Assembly (NCBI RefSeq): GCF_900114645.1
Contig: NZ_FOTR01000001.1
Location: 710,497 to 774,496, forward strand
Direction of reading: 5' to 3'
Source of the DNA: Gracilibacillus orientalis
Lineage (GTDB): Bacteria > Bacillota > Bacilli > Bacillales > Amphibacillaceae
DNA length: 64,000 bases
Part shown: piece after piece, positions 1 to 9,500 of the stretch
Position numbering within the stretch: position 1 is the stretch's first letter
Layout of the letters: each line of letters begins with the position of its first letter
Translations under genes and position numbers: made by a program
Notes under the pieces: generated by a model
Databases searched by the model: none
What the model was told of the DNA's origin: nothing
The model's input: only the letters and a program-made list of their open reading frames with translations

Positions 1-593
1 CCCGCAGACTGCCAAATTCCAGATGCTATGAAAATGGTTCGGAAATACTCAGGCTCAGACATGAAGGAAATCGGACGATCTATTACTAATGTCAATAGTA
101 CATTTAACGGTCCTGCAGGTGATAAAAATATAAAAGTCATACCAGCAATAACCACCACAGAGATAAAGTGTGGTGCATAAAGCACTAGCTGAATATTCTT
201 TTTAATATTCGCTCTTCTTACTTGATTTAACATTAGAGCTAATATTACAGGTACCGGGAAGCCAATCAGCAATTCGAATGTACTAAGCTTTATCGTATTC
301 ATAAAGATTTGATGAAAGTTTGGCGATTCCAAAAACTTGATAAAATGTTTAAAACCTACCCATTCGCTTCCCATAATTCCCTTTAATGGGCTAAAATCTT
401 TAAATGCGATTGTCACACCATACATCGGAATATAATTAAAAATAAAAACTAAGATAACAGCAGGTAATAAGAACAAGTACAAAATATAATTCTTTTTGAT
501 ATATTCTAATGAACTTTTCTTCTTTTCCCTCCCTTCATTTATCTGTTTGGTCAGTGCATCTGACTTAGGTGAAGTATCCCAGCCTTGCCCCAT
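1..593 (-). CDS. LplB-type sugar ABC transporter permease, 5' part (runs off the window)
   Basis: The start is the ATG at 593, preceded by a strong AAGGAGG site; the reading frame stays open to base 1, so the C-terminal third is missing. The translation begins MGQGWDTSPKSDALTK, followed by a first membrane segment around YILYLFLLPAVILVFIFNYI and then the motif YGVTIAFKDFSP. This N-terminus is typical of the LplB/YtcP group of permeases for complex polysaccharide breakdown products. The protein would form the inner-membrane channel with a second permease, presumably encoded just outside the window. Its promoter region (600-730) carries a hairpin repeat and a cre-like site. The substrate cannot be told from the sequence. 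Confidence 0.85.
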   Translation of the reverse strand, partial: MGQGWDTSPKSDALTKQINEGREKKKSSLEYIKKNYILYLFLLPAVILVFIFNYIPMYGVTIAFKDFSPLKGIMGSEWVGFKHFIKFLESPNFHQIFMNTIKLSTFELLIGFPVPVILALMLNQVRRANIKKNIQLVLYAPHFISVVVIAGMTFIFLSPAGPLNVLLTLVIDRPISFMSEPEYFRTIFIASGIWQSA

Positions 594-630
594 TAGAAGT
601 CCTCCTTAGATCAATTGATTTCTTTAGAAT

Positions 631-680
631 AAAGTGAGATTTCCCTCAGTGGGATTTTTGTCCCCCACTGAGGGTTAGCG
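631..680. repeat. Short hairpin repeat, copy A
   Basis: An 11-bp perfect stem (CCCTCAGTGGG at 643-653 against 664-674) is preceded by AAAGTGAGATTTC. Two diverged relatives sharing GTGAGACTTC and a TCAGT-GGG core lie at 6461-6503 and 57075-57116. It sits in the untranslated leader of the LplB-type permease gene, so it could act at RNA level or be a dispersed element. Confidence 0.55.
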
Positions 681-697
681 AACCCTTTCATGTGTTT

Positions 698-725
698 AAT
701 ATACCAAATAATGAAAACGTTTTAT
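698..725 (-). promoter_or_regulatory. Extended -10 promoter with cre-like site for the permease gene
   Basis: On the minus strand TGGTATATT (698-706) is an extended -10. Next to it, at 712-725, lies a cre-like sequence, TGAAAACGTTTTAT read on the plus strand, matching 12 of 14 positions of the CcpA consensus. It lies where the -35 region would be, suggesting carbon catabolite repression. Confidence 0.5.
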
Positions 726-782
726 TTCAATATTTTAGGTTGATGAACTTCAAAATATTTGGATGGTAAATTTTGATAAAAC

Positions 783-810
783 AAAAAAATCACTAGTACA
801 AACTAGTGAT
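783..810 (-). terminator. Rho-independent terminator after the YesL-like gene
   Basis: The 9-bp stem ATCACTAGT (789-797) / ACTAGTGAT (802-810) with a 4-nt loop is followed on the minus strand by a run of T. It lies 16 bp past the stop of the YesL-like gene. Confidence 0.85.
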
Positions 811-825
811 AGTGAATGCTTTTTA

Positions 826-1446
826 TTAATATGACTCTTTAAGTCCTTGCTTTCTCGGAAAAGATAATGCCGCTATTTTCATTACGACAAAGCAAAACAA
901 ACTGATTCCAAAAAGGAGAATTAACGCCGGGATATACATATATATAAATAATATAGCGCCTAGAAAAGCGATCAACATAATAGTGTGAAAGGGTCGAGCT
1001 ATTGTCAGTATGCATGCATATCGAAAATACTGTATCAACTTAAAATCGAAATGAACATACAACGGAAAAATATACAATATACTAATCGCATAGAATATCC
1101 CTATGACCAAAATCAAATTAAACATCATAATTTGCAAATAATCGTTGCTTATTTGTTGGACAATTTTAAAATCTAAAAATAAAAATACTCCTATGAAAGT
1201 AACACTGTATCCCATCAGGTTTGATTTCATAAATTCGTTTTTGAACTGTTTTATAAACTCTGGTAAAACTGGTATGTCCTCATCTTCTAATATAAATTTT
1301 CTGATAACAGCAAATAATGCTACTGTCGACGGGAAGAAACCGAACACAATGAGACCTAATAAAGAGAACGTAATCCATAATATATTTAGTAAAATTAAAT
1401 TAAATCCTAAATTCCCCAGTCGTATATACCACCTTTTTTCCAGCAT
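826..1446 (-). CDS. yesL: YesL family (DUF624) membrane protein
   Basis: A 206-aa integral membrane protein with about five hydrophobic segments. The N-terminal pattern, GNLGFNLILLNILWITFSLLG followed by FPSTVALFAVIRK, is typical of DUF624/YesL proteins, which accompany YesM/YesN kinases and sugar ABC transporters in Bacillaceae; their biochemical role is not established. It starts at ATG 1446 behind GAGGGGAT. It is the last gene of the yesMN-SBP group, separated from the SBP gene by a short hairpin. The length fits the family. Confidence 0.85.
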   Translation of the reverse strand: MLEKRWYIRLGNLGFNLILLNILWITFSLLGLIVFGFFPSTVALFAVIRKFILEDEDIPVLPEFIKQFKNEFMKSNLMGYSVTFIGVFLFLDFKIVQQISNDYLQIMMFNLILVIGIFYAISILYIFPLYVHFDFKLIQYFRYACILTIARPFHTIMLIAFLGAILFIYMYIPALILLFGISLFCFVVMKIAALSFPRKQGLKESY

Positions 1447-1559
1447 GTTGATTCATCCCCTCATCTAAATGCCATTAATGCCTATAACTACTTTCACTTT
1501 AACAAAAGGAGCGTTTTTAGGATTATAATATTTTTGGATAATGTCATATAAAATTTTTG

Positions 1560-1576
1560 GGAACTTTGAAAGTTCC
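1560..1576 (-). terminator. Weak hairpin between the SBP and YesL genes
   Basis: GGAAC...GTTCC forms a short stem (GGAACTTTGAAAGTTCC). On the minus strand it is followed by CAAAAATTTT, so it may be a weak terminator or a pause site after the SBP gene. Confidence 0.4.
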
Positions 1577-1609
1577 TAAATACAGGAAGGGAATCTATCA
1601 ATCTTATGG

Positions 1610-2941
1610 TTACTCTATTTCTTTTAAACGTTTATTAATTGTTTCAACTGCTTCATCAACAGAAGACCCAACATCTTTGTTAGCAATACCAATATCCTCA
1701 AATAATTCCTTTACTGCAGTGCTGATATCAGGATAAGCAGGGGTTACAGGACGATTTCTTGAATAATAATATGCTTGATGCAAAAATATATTGTAAGGAT
1801 ATTCATCAAATACTGGCAAAGCCTCTGCAACCGAATATCTTGCTGGAATATCTCCAGTTATGGTTACATACTTTTTCATTCCTTCATAGCTTGTGACATA
1901 ACGAATAAACTTCCAAGCTTCTTCAGGGTGTTCTGTTTTAGAGGAAATACCTAACGCCCAACTTCCATTTGGAACTACCTGTTTATCTGCTTTCGGGAGC
2001 GGCGCAACTCCAAAATCTTCCCCTAATATGAATCCGTTTTTTTCCAAATCGATTAATGCCCATGAACCAAGAACTGTCATTGCCAGTTGATTGGTTTCGA
2101 AAGCTTTATCTGGTAACTCAAGTGCTGCGACTCCTTCTTTATGATACAAGTCTTGGTAAAACTGAAGAGCAGCAAGAGCTTCTTCTGAATCCAGATAACC
2201 ACTTACTGTAGAGCCATCAGGGCTTAATACACTAGCACCGAACTGCCATAGGAAGGGTAACTTAAAATAAGCTGGAGATTCCCCATTACTGAAACCTTGA
2301 GCTGGATCAATCCCATACACACCTTGCTCTTTGTTTTGTACAGCTTTAGCTATTTCAATAGTCTCTTCCCAAGTCATAGGCTTTACAGGACTTTTCTCTG
2401 GAAAAGGTACACCAGCCTCTTCAAAAATATGCCTATTATAGTATAATGCAATACTAGATTCTACGATTGGCATTAAGTAGATTTCATTTTGATACGTTAA
2501 ACCCTCTATGATTGATTCTGGAAAGTTTCCCTTTATATCTACATCTTCTTCCACAAAAGGATCTAATGATAGCAAAATTCCTGAATTAGCGTACAATGCT
2601 AAATTAGGACTGTCGATAGCCATAATATCAGGTCCAGTTCCAGTAACGATTTCCGTACGCAATTTCACTTCATAGTTACTATATTCTATTTCTTCCATAT
2701 TAATATTTATGTTAGGATGCGCAGTTTCAAAGTCACTAATCAACTCGTTGTATGCTTCATTTTCAGCAGAATTACCAAAATTACGCCAGAATGTCAGGTG
2801 CACCTTGTCTTCCTCATTTATCACCTCTTCAGCACTATGACGACCACGATCAGATGTTAGTGGTTTTACTACCATTAATAAATAACAAGTGACAATACTA
2901 ATTAATAAAATGAAGACTAAGATATAGACTATTTTTTTCAT
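1610..2941 (-). CDS. Sugar ABC transporter substrate-binding protein (family 1)
   Basis: The start was set at ATG 2941 (MKKIVYIL), because AAAGGGTG lies 8 bases upstream and the longer frame begins at a TTG overlapping the preceding gene. The protein is 443 aa with a hydrophobic N-terminal segment; a Cys follows it (VTCYLL), but the lipobox is not canonical, so it may be a signal anchor. The MalE-like fold is indicated by VHLTFWRNFG, TGTGPDIMAID and NGSWALGIS. It captures a mono- or oligosaccharide outside the cell for an ABC permease pair. It directly follows yesN, so the two-component system probably controls it. No permease is adjacent in the same transcript; the LplB-type gene beyond yesL is the likely partner. 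Confidence 0.85.
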   Translation of the reverse strand: MKKIVYILVFILLISIVTCYLLMVVKPLTSDRGRHSAEEVINEEDKVHLTFWRNFGNSAENEAYNELISDFETAHPNININMEEIEYSNYEVKLRTEIVTGTGPDIMAIDSPNLALYANSGILLSLDPFVEEDVDIKGNFPESIIEGLTYQNEIYLMPIVESSIALYYNRHIFEEAGVPFPEKSPVKPMTWEETIEIAKAVQNKEQGVYGIDPAQGFSNGESPAYFKLPFLWQFGASVLSPDGSTVSGYLDSEEALAALQFYQDLYHKEGVAALELPDKAFETNQLAMTVLGSWALIDLEKNGFILGEDFGVAPLPKADKQVVPNGSWALGISSKTEHPEEAWKFIRYVTSYEGMKKYVTITGDIPARYSVAEALPVFDEYPYNIFLHQAYYYSRNRPVTPAYPDISTAVKELFEDIGIANKDVGSSVDEAVETINKRLKEIE

Positions 2942-2954
2942 ATGCATACACCCT

Positions 2955-4556
2955 TTATTCAAAATCAGAAAATACTGTTAGAGACTTACGATATTCTGCT
3001 GGTGTTTGACCGACATGTTTCTTAAAAACTGTACTGAAATAAGCGGAACTAGAAAAACCGACTAAATTAGCAACATCAATAATCTTTAAATGTCGGTCTT
3101 TTAGAAATTTTTTTGCTTCCTTCATTCGTCTTTCAACAAGATATTCACTAAAGTTTTGACCAACTTGAAGCTTGAAAATTTCTGATAAATAAGCACTATT
3201 AATATGAAATAATTCCGATAAGGCGGTTAAAGAAACATCATTTCCATAATGCTGATCTAGGTAGCGTTTAACACCATCAACAATTAATTTCCCATCGGTT
3301 ATACGGGTATTACTTACTTGTTCAATGATTATACGTGCAAGTTGAACAAGGTGATCCATCACTCTCTTTTGGGAATTAAGTTCCCAAATTGCTTGTTGGC
3401 TTTCCCATATAAATCTTTGTGTTTGGGTCGTTTCCATATCATATTTTTTAGCAATTGCGCTTAAAGAAAATAATATTCTGTTTGACATGATGGAGAAAGA
3501 TAACACAGATTGCTTATTCGTTTCGCCAAGCAACAATTCAAGTTCTGACTTAAACCGTTCCAAATTGGTTTGTTCAATTGCATTCGTTATTCTTTTTTCT
3601 AACTCTGGTGAAAAATCGGCAATTCCTTCTTTTTTCACTGTTTCATCAATAACTTGCGAATGAGTTCCTAATTGACTTTGACTCCAAGACAGTAAACTAG
3701 AAATATACCCCATTTTAAATTCGGTTATTCCCGTCACAATATTGCCGATACCAATCACCGCTTCTAATTTAAGTAAAACTTTCACATTATGCTGAACTGA
3801 CTTAACTAAATAAGACGGGTTGTTTGAGTCATCTACCAATCTTAAAAAATGGATCATATTCGTATAATTGGGATCATAAAAAGATAAGACACCAGATTGT
3901 TTTTCGGCAATTTCTTTACATAACATTTGAAAAGTCATCTGTAATTGTTTAACTCGATTAGAATGCTCGATTAGATCCCGTACCTCCACTGTGATAAACT
4001 GAACCTTTACGTTTTCCTGCAGAAGACTGTGTAATTTTAATTGTTTTAATCTTTCTTTGACAATACTATGCTGCAGCCATTCTTCTTTCACTAAGTAAAG
4101 TAAATATTGCTCTTGCACTTCCTGTAGTTGGGTACTGACAAGTCTTTGCACTCTCTCTAATTCTAATTGTTTACTCTTGTCATTTTCTATTTCTTGTCTC
4201 ATTCGCTTTAATACTTCTTGTAATTCGTCTGGATCTACTGGTTTTAATAAATAATCTCTCACCCCTTCTTTCATTGAATTCTTCACATACTCGAAATCTG
4301 AATAACCTGATAATACGATAACTTTCGTATTTCGATAATTTTCCTGACACTGCTTTGCTAATTCAATTCCGCCCATTATCGGCATTCTAACATCAGTCAG
4401 TACCAGATCAATTCTATTCTCAGCAATTAATGCGAGTGCCTCCTTGCCATTTGGTGCTTCTGCTACGATTTGAAAATCTTCCTCTTCCCAGTCAATCTTC
4501 CAATGTAGTCCTTTACGTACTTGCGCTTCATCATCAACAATTATGACTTTCCTCAT
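2955..4556 (-). CDS. yesN: YesN-type response regulator (REC + AraC HTH)
   Basis: The protein is 533 aa. An N-terminal receiver domain (about residues 1-125) carries the acidic pair VDDE and the phospho-acceptor Asp in LVLTDVRMP (D55). A long linker follows, and the C-terminal 100 residues hold the two-helix-turn-helix AraC domain (LTALSELFHINSAYLSEIF and VANLVGFSSSAYFSTVFKKH). Phosphorylated by its partner kinase, it would activate the sugar transport genes downstream. It starts at ATG 4556, overlapping the end of yesM by 23 bases, which indicates translational coupling. Confidence 0.92.
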   Translation of the reverse strand: MRKVIIVDDEAQVRKGLHWKIDWEEEDFQIVAEAPNGKEALALIAENRIDLVLTDVRMPIMGGIELAKQCQENYRNTKVIVLSGYSDFEYVKNSMKEGVRDYLLKPVDPDELQEVLKRMRQEIENDKSKQLELERVQRLVSTQLQEVQEQYLLYLVKEEWLQHSIVKERLKQLKLHSLLQENVKVQFITVEVRDLIEHSNRVKQLQMTFQMLCKEIAEKQSGVLSFYDPNYTNMIHFLRLVDDSNNPSYLVKSVQHNVKVLLKLEAVIGIGNIVTGITEFKMGYISSLLSWSQSQLGTHSQVIDETVKKEGIADFSPELEKRITNAIEQTNLERFKSELELLLGETNKQSVLSFSIMSNRILFSLSAIAKKYDMETTQTQRFIWESQQAIWELNSQKRVMDHLVQLARIIIEQVSNTRITDGKLIVDGVKRYLDQHYGNDVSLTALSELFHINSAYLSEIFKLQVGQNFSEYLVERRMKEAKKFLKDRHLKIIDVANLVGFSSSAYFSTVFKKHVGQTPAEYRKSLTVFSDFE

Positions 4557-6345
4557 TCATTTCCCTTCCCTCATAGTTTATACCTAACGTAATTCTTGTC
4601 CCTTTATTTATTTCTGAGTCTATCTGATAAGAGAATTGTTCTCCGTAATATAACTGTAAGCGATCCAAGACATTTTTAAGGCCAATACTATTTCCGCTAC
4701 TTTCCAATGTACTAGATTTAGTATTGTTATCATCATTATCTATCAAATGATAAATAACTTCCTCGGACATTCCTATCCCATCATCTTCTATAACGATTGT
4801 GAGATGATTTGATTGATAACTCGTTTTTATATACACTTTTGCATGGTTTTTGGCAATGAAGCTATACTTTACTGCATTTTCAACTAGTGGTTGAATAATA
4901 AATTTAATAATTGGAAGATTTTTGCATTCCGGATCTTCATCAATAGATATATGGAGCGCATCTTCATATCGAAGTTGTAAAATAGTTGCATAGTTACGAA
5001 TATACTGTATCTCCTCACCAAGTGTGACAGTATTAGACTTTGTATCCAAAGAATATCGCAACATTTTCCCTAAATAAACACTAACATTCATCACATCTTT
5101 ATTCTTACCTTGAGCTGCCATTCCCCCCATAATTTCCAAGGTATTATTTAAAAAATGAGGATTTATTTGCAACAGTAATGCCTTATACTCTGCATTACGC
5201 CGACGAATATTAGCTTTATATTCATTATCAATTAAACTCTTTAACTGTTCGAGCGTATGAGCAAATACACGTAAAACATAACGTACTTCATTATTTTCTG
5301 ATTTTATTGTTGGCATAATCTGCTTGGCACTATTAAAATCCCCCTTCTCCAGGTAATTCATTGCTTTCGTTAGCTCTCGAAGTGGATTAGTAATAGAAGA
5401 TGAAAAGACAAATGAAGCAATAATGGTAATTAAAAACACTCCAAAACTCAGTAAAAGCATACTTTTCTGAATTTGATAGGGATGGGCAAACAAATCCGCT
5501 TCAGTAACTTCACTCATTAAAATCCAATCACCTACTGATAAGTGTTGATAAAATAATAAATATTTTTCATTATCACCTTCTATTTCTAACAATCCTTGCT
5601 CGTTTTGCCTGTCTTTCATCTCTTCTAAAGAATCAGTAACAATCTCTTGAGGTGTCTTTATTTCCCCTGTTAATACATTTGCTCCCTGTTCGTTGACGAT
5701 AAAAGTATTTCCCTGCTCACCAATCTTTATTTTATCTAATGCATTTTCAATCAATTCTGTAGAAAAATTAACCTTAATAACACCGCTATCACCAAAGGAA
5801 TTCATATCAACTAAAGGGATAAGATGACTATTAATATGCAAATCTCGCATTACAGCTGACTGTTGATTAGGGTCTATATGTGAACGTGTATATGTTTTAT
5901 TATGATTCTCAAACTCGCTATACCAAGTGTTATTTTCTATATCAGCATAATCTCCCCAAATCCCTTCCCCGTCATGTGTAAAGATGGACACTGAAATATT
6001 ATTAGAGTTATTGACCATCATCGAACTTAGTAAAGCGTTTAATTCATTTCTTACTAATAATCGAGCAATGTTCAGTGTATCATCATCTTTTTGTTTTGTT
6101 TCCAATTGTAACCATTCCTGCGTTATCGGGTTAACCAACACTTGTTGTCCTACATCTTCAGCCTGCTTGGTAATGGAATCAATATAAAGTGAAAATTGGT
6201 CCATTATCTCAACCGTTAATTCTTGCGTTTGATCTTTAATATAAATAGTAAATAAACTAGGAATAACTAAAGACAAAACAAGAAACGGGATGGTTAATAA
6301 ACAAGAAAACACTAGAAATAGCTTATTTCGCAATGAAAAAAACAT
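4534..6345 (-). CDS. yesM: YesM-type sensor histidine kinase
   Basis: The 603-aa protein has a transmembrane helix near residues 8-32, an extracytoplasmic sensor (dCache-like, to about 295), a second helix (LLLSFGVFLITIIASFVF), a HAMP segment, a LytS/YehU-type His-kinase domain with the phospho-acceptor His in QINPHFLNNTLE (about residue 395), and an HATPase domain with PLVENAVKYSF and EDDGIGMS. It senses an extracellular sugar signal and phosphorylates YesN. An extended -10 (TGATATAAT, 6418-6426) lies about 75 bases upstream on the minus strand. Confidence 0.92.
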   Translation of the reverse strand: MFFSLRNKLFLVFSCLLTIPFLVLSLVIPSLFTIYIKDQTQELTVEIMDQFSLYIDSITKQAEDVGQQVLVNPITQEWLQLETKQKDDDTLNIARLLVRNELNALLSSMMVNNSNNISVSIFTHDGEGIWGDYADIENNTWYSEFENHNKTYTRSHIDPNQQSAVMRDLHINSHLIPLVDMNSFGDSGVIKVNFSTELIENALDKIKIGEQGNTFIVNEQGANVLTGEIKTPQEIVTDSLEEMKDRQNEQGLLEIEGDNEKYLLFYQHLSVGDWILMSEVTEADLFAHPYQIQKSMLLLSFGVFLITIIASFVFSSSITNPLRELTKAMNYLEKGDFNSAKQIMPTIKSENNEVRYVLRVFAHTLEQLKSLIDNEYKANIRRRNAEYKALLLQINPHFLNNTLEIMGGMAAQGKNKDVMNVSVYLGKMLRYSLDTKSNTVTLGEEIQYIRNYATILQLRYEDALHISIDEDPECKNLPIIKFIIQPLVENAVKYSFIAKNHAKVYIKTSYQSNHLTIVIEDDGIGMSEEVIYHLIDNDDNNTKSSTLESSGNSIGLKNVLDRLQLYYGEQFSYQIDSEINKGTRITLGINYEGREMNEESHNC

Positions 6346-6417
6346 ATTCGTTCCTCCAAATACAGATAGAACATTTTAAGCTTTATTAAATTAACAAATA
6401 GATTAATTTCACTTCTC

Positions 6418-6426
6418 ATTATATCA
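6418..6426 (-). promoter_or_regulatory. Extended -10 promoter of yesM
   Basis: The minus strand reads TGATATAAT, a perfect extended -10 hexamer, with no strong -35 upstream. It would start the yesM-yesN-SBP-yesL transcript with a leader of about 65 bases. Confidence 0.55.
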
Positions 6427-6460
6427 CGGGAAAGATTCCTCTCTTTAGCGTTATCATTAC

Positions 6461-6503
6461 AAGGTGAGACTTCAATCATTGAGGGTACTACGGACGGTTA
6501 GGC
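6461..6503. repeat. Short hairpin repeat, copy B (diverged)
   Basis: GGTGAGACTTCAATCATTGAGGG and GGACGGTTAG keep the order of the repeat seen at 631-680 and 57075-57116, but the stem has decayed. It lies between the fructanase terminator and the yesM promoter. Confidence 0.4.
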
Positions 6504-6520
6504 CATGATAAATTAATTTA

Positions 6521-6550
6521 GAAAAGGGAAGTTTACCAACCTCCCTTTTC
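6521..6550 (-). terminator. Terminator after the secreted fructanase
   Basis: GAAAAGGGA (6521-6529) pairs with TCCCTTTTC (6542-6550) just after the stop at 6568. On the minus strand it is followed by TAAATTAATTT. Confidence 0.6.
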
Positions 6551-6567
6551 AGCCTATTGCTTACCAG

Positions 6568-9500
6568 TTAATCTACTTCTGAAGATAATGTCCACTGCTG
6601 ATGTAATTTCGATGGGTCATATTCCTGTAACGTTAATTCACCTTCTTCTGTTACTTCCATTGCTTGACTATTAAAAACAGATATTATCGATACAGTTGCA
6701 TTCTCGTTTTCTTTTATTATCCAACGTTGATTCTCGTAACCGAGGTAATCATATAGCTGAGTTTTATTCTCGCCCGTATCTAAATCGATAGTTTTTCCAT
6801 CTTCATTCCTTATTGAATAGGAGTCGTGTTCATCTCCAGTAGGATTTAAGGTCCAATTTGTCAGCTCATCTTCTTTTCCTACTGTAACCAATTCACCATT
6901 ATTAGAAGTAGCTGCATAGATGGATTGCCCAGTATGAGAATTGATAAAGGAAGTTTCCATTAAGTCAGCTTCCGTTACATTACTAATTTTCACATTTTGA
7001 TAAGTAGCTCGCCCTCCGAATACGTTTAACCCAAAGTGTCCTTCTGCAAAGGTACCATCTTTAATATTTATAATGTTCTCACCACCTACATTAATTCGAA
7101 TCTGTGGACCATTTGCTTCAATTTTTACTTTATATATTTTTCCAGGCTGAATAAATGCTGGGACTTTCTTGATTATCATACGTTCTTCAAAACGTCCATC
7201 CAATTTATAAAAAAGACGAAAAGCTTGCATATTAGGATCTAAGTTAAAGTAATATCCACTCCTCCCATCTTTGCTTGCACGGAATAGTATGGATCCAGCT
7301 CCTCCAGCTTCATCAAGCATCATGTCTGCTTCGTATATAAAATTTCCTCCATTTTCTTTTGCCATGTAATTAACATCACTGTTATGCGAACCTCGTATCC
7401 CATCTTCCGTAGTAATCCAAGTGGCACCAGATATATCTGAAGTCCAACCTGTAAGATTTGTATGAAACTCACCATCGTATACGCTTACATGAATCTCTTC
7501 AGACACTTTCTTATCTGGGGTTGATGCTGTAATAGTTGCTTCTCCATCACCTAGTGCTTTGATTACTGCATTACGATTATTAACAGATTCTATCTTTACG
7601 ATATCAGCATTTGATGCCTCCCATTTTATTGGCTGCATTTCATTCTCTTTACTGCCATCAATCGTTGCATACACTGAGTGGGTATCTCCAATATTCATCT
7701 CTATCTCTTTCGTATTTGTCACGATACTTGCTTTCTCATTTATATCTCGATTCCAGATATCATTAAGTGTATGGACTTTAAGCGACACTATATTAACAGC
7801 GCCGTCTTCCGTGTAAAAGCTAACTCCTCTACTCGTTGCTTTAGGAAAGATGACATCAGAAAATACTGATTTTCCATCGTTCGCAAACACTTCAACAGAC
7901 GCATTATCCACAAAAATATTCAGTTTAATGCGTCTATTTTCTAGTAGTAGCGGAGCTTCATGTAAAGTTGTAAATTGTTTAGAGAAATCTGTATAACCTG
8001 AATTGGAACGATCAATAAACATTAAATTATCTGTTATGTTGTAACCGACCAAAGTTTTTTCTTCTGTTCCCTCTCGAAGTTGGAAACCAAACTCGGTTAC
8101 GTCACTATTAGATGGTATTTCAATCTCCGCTTCGATTTCATAGGATCCTTCGTTTACTTTTTTTAATAAGTTCAAGGCATCTTCAGGTTTTATATATTTA
8201 TTCTCTGTTTCAAAAACTGTTTTGCGAATCATTTGTAATTCTTCAATCGGCGCTTGAGCAAGTCTAATTCCTTCATCTGTTTGTATTAACCGTAATTCTC
8301 TTGGAATAGTAAGTTGACCCTGCCATCCTTCTGTTGGAAAATCAAATGGATAGTCCCAATTTGTCATCCACGCCATCGTTACACGGCGATTATCCGGCAT
8401 ATTGGCAAACGACATGGAAGCATAGAATTCTTTACCATAATCTGTCTTCAATTCCTCTCCAACTGAGTTGTCATTGATGAATTTCCCATCTGGTGTCAAC
8501 TCTCCAATAAAATATTCTGCATCAGAACCTTCAGTATTCGGATTTGCCCCGGTACTGATCATAAGCACCCATTTCTTCTCGTTTGTATCTTCGACTTGCA
8601 GTTCAAAAAGATCCGGACATTCCCATACTCCTCCACGAATATAATCACCATAGCCAAAGTTATCTGTATGTTCCCACTGAATAAGATCTTTAGAAGTAAA
8701 GAATCGAATATGGTCTCCGCCCGATACAACCATTATCCAACGATCATTCGCTTCATCACGTACTACTTTCGGATCGCGAAAATCCCAGCCTCCTGGATCT
8801 TCCTCGTTTTTCCCCGGATTTTCAATTACAATCGGGTGTTCTGTTGAATATTCCCATGTACGGCCTTTATCCTTACTATAAGCAAGACCAATTCGCTGAT
8901 TTCCATTGTGAGCATCAGGGTTAAAAGAAGTATAGTACGCTATCAATCCTTTGCCACCAGAATCAGTAAAAAGCCCCGAATCATTATGCAAGTCTGCTAC
9001 TGCAGATCCTGACCATACATGCCCATAATCATTCCACGGCAAAGCTATAGGTAGATGTTTCCAATGAATTAAATCTTCACTAACTGCATGCGCCCATTTA
9101 CCACCATCTTGATGGAAGAGATGGTACTCACCTTCGAAATATACAAGTCCATTCGGGTCACTGGCGGATCCTCGAGCTGGCGTATAATGATAATCCGGTC
9201 TATAATTTTCTTTGTAATAACTATTTGTTGGAACTACATAGACATCTTGAAAATAAGCTTCCCCTTTTAAAACCGTCAATCCTGTTAAACCATCCGAGTA
9301 ACTGCTATCTGTAACTTGTACTGCGGGATCTGCATAACCATCTAGATATAATGTTATTTGCTCTTTATTCACTATTATTTCCAAATGGTGCTTAGTACCA
9401 TTTGGTGATTTAAAGCTTCGTGTAGATTTTCCAATCACTGTTCCATCTGTTTTTTGTAACCGAACTTCCATTTCCTCTCCATGCTTCATAAGTATAGCTT

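Noticed and set aside
1145..1468. 107-codon plus-strand frame opposite the YesL-like gene
   Set aside because: Shadow of the membrane protein gene; no independent support.
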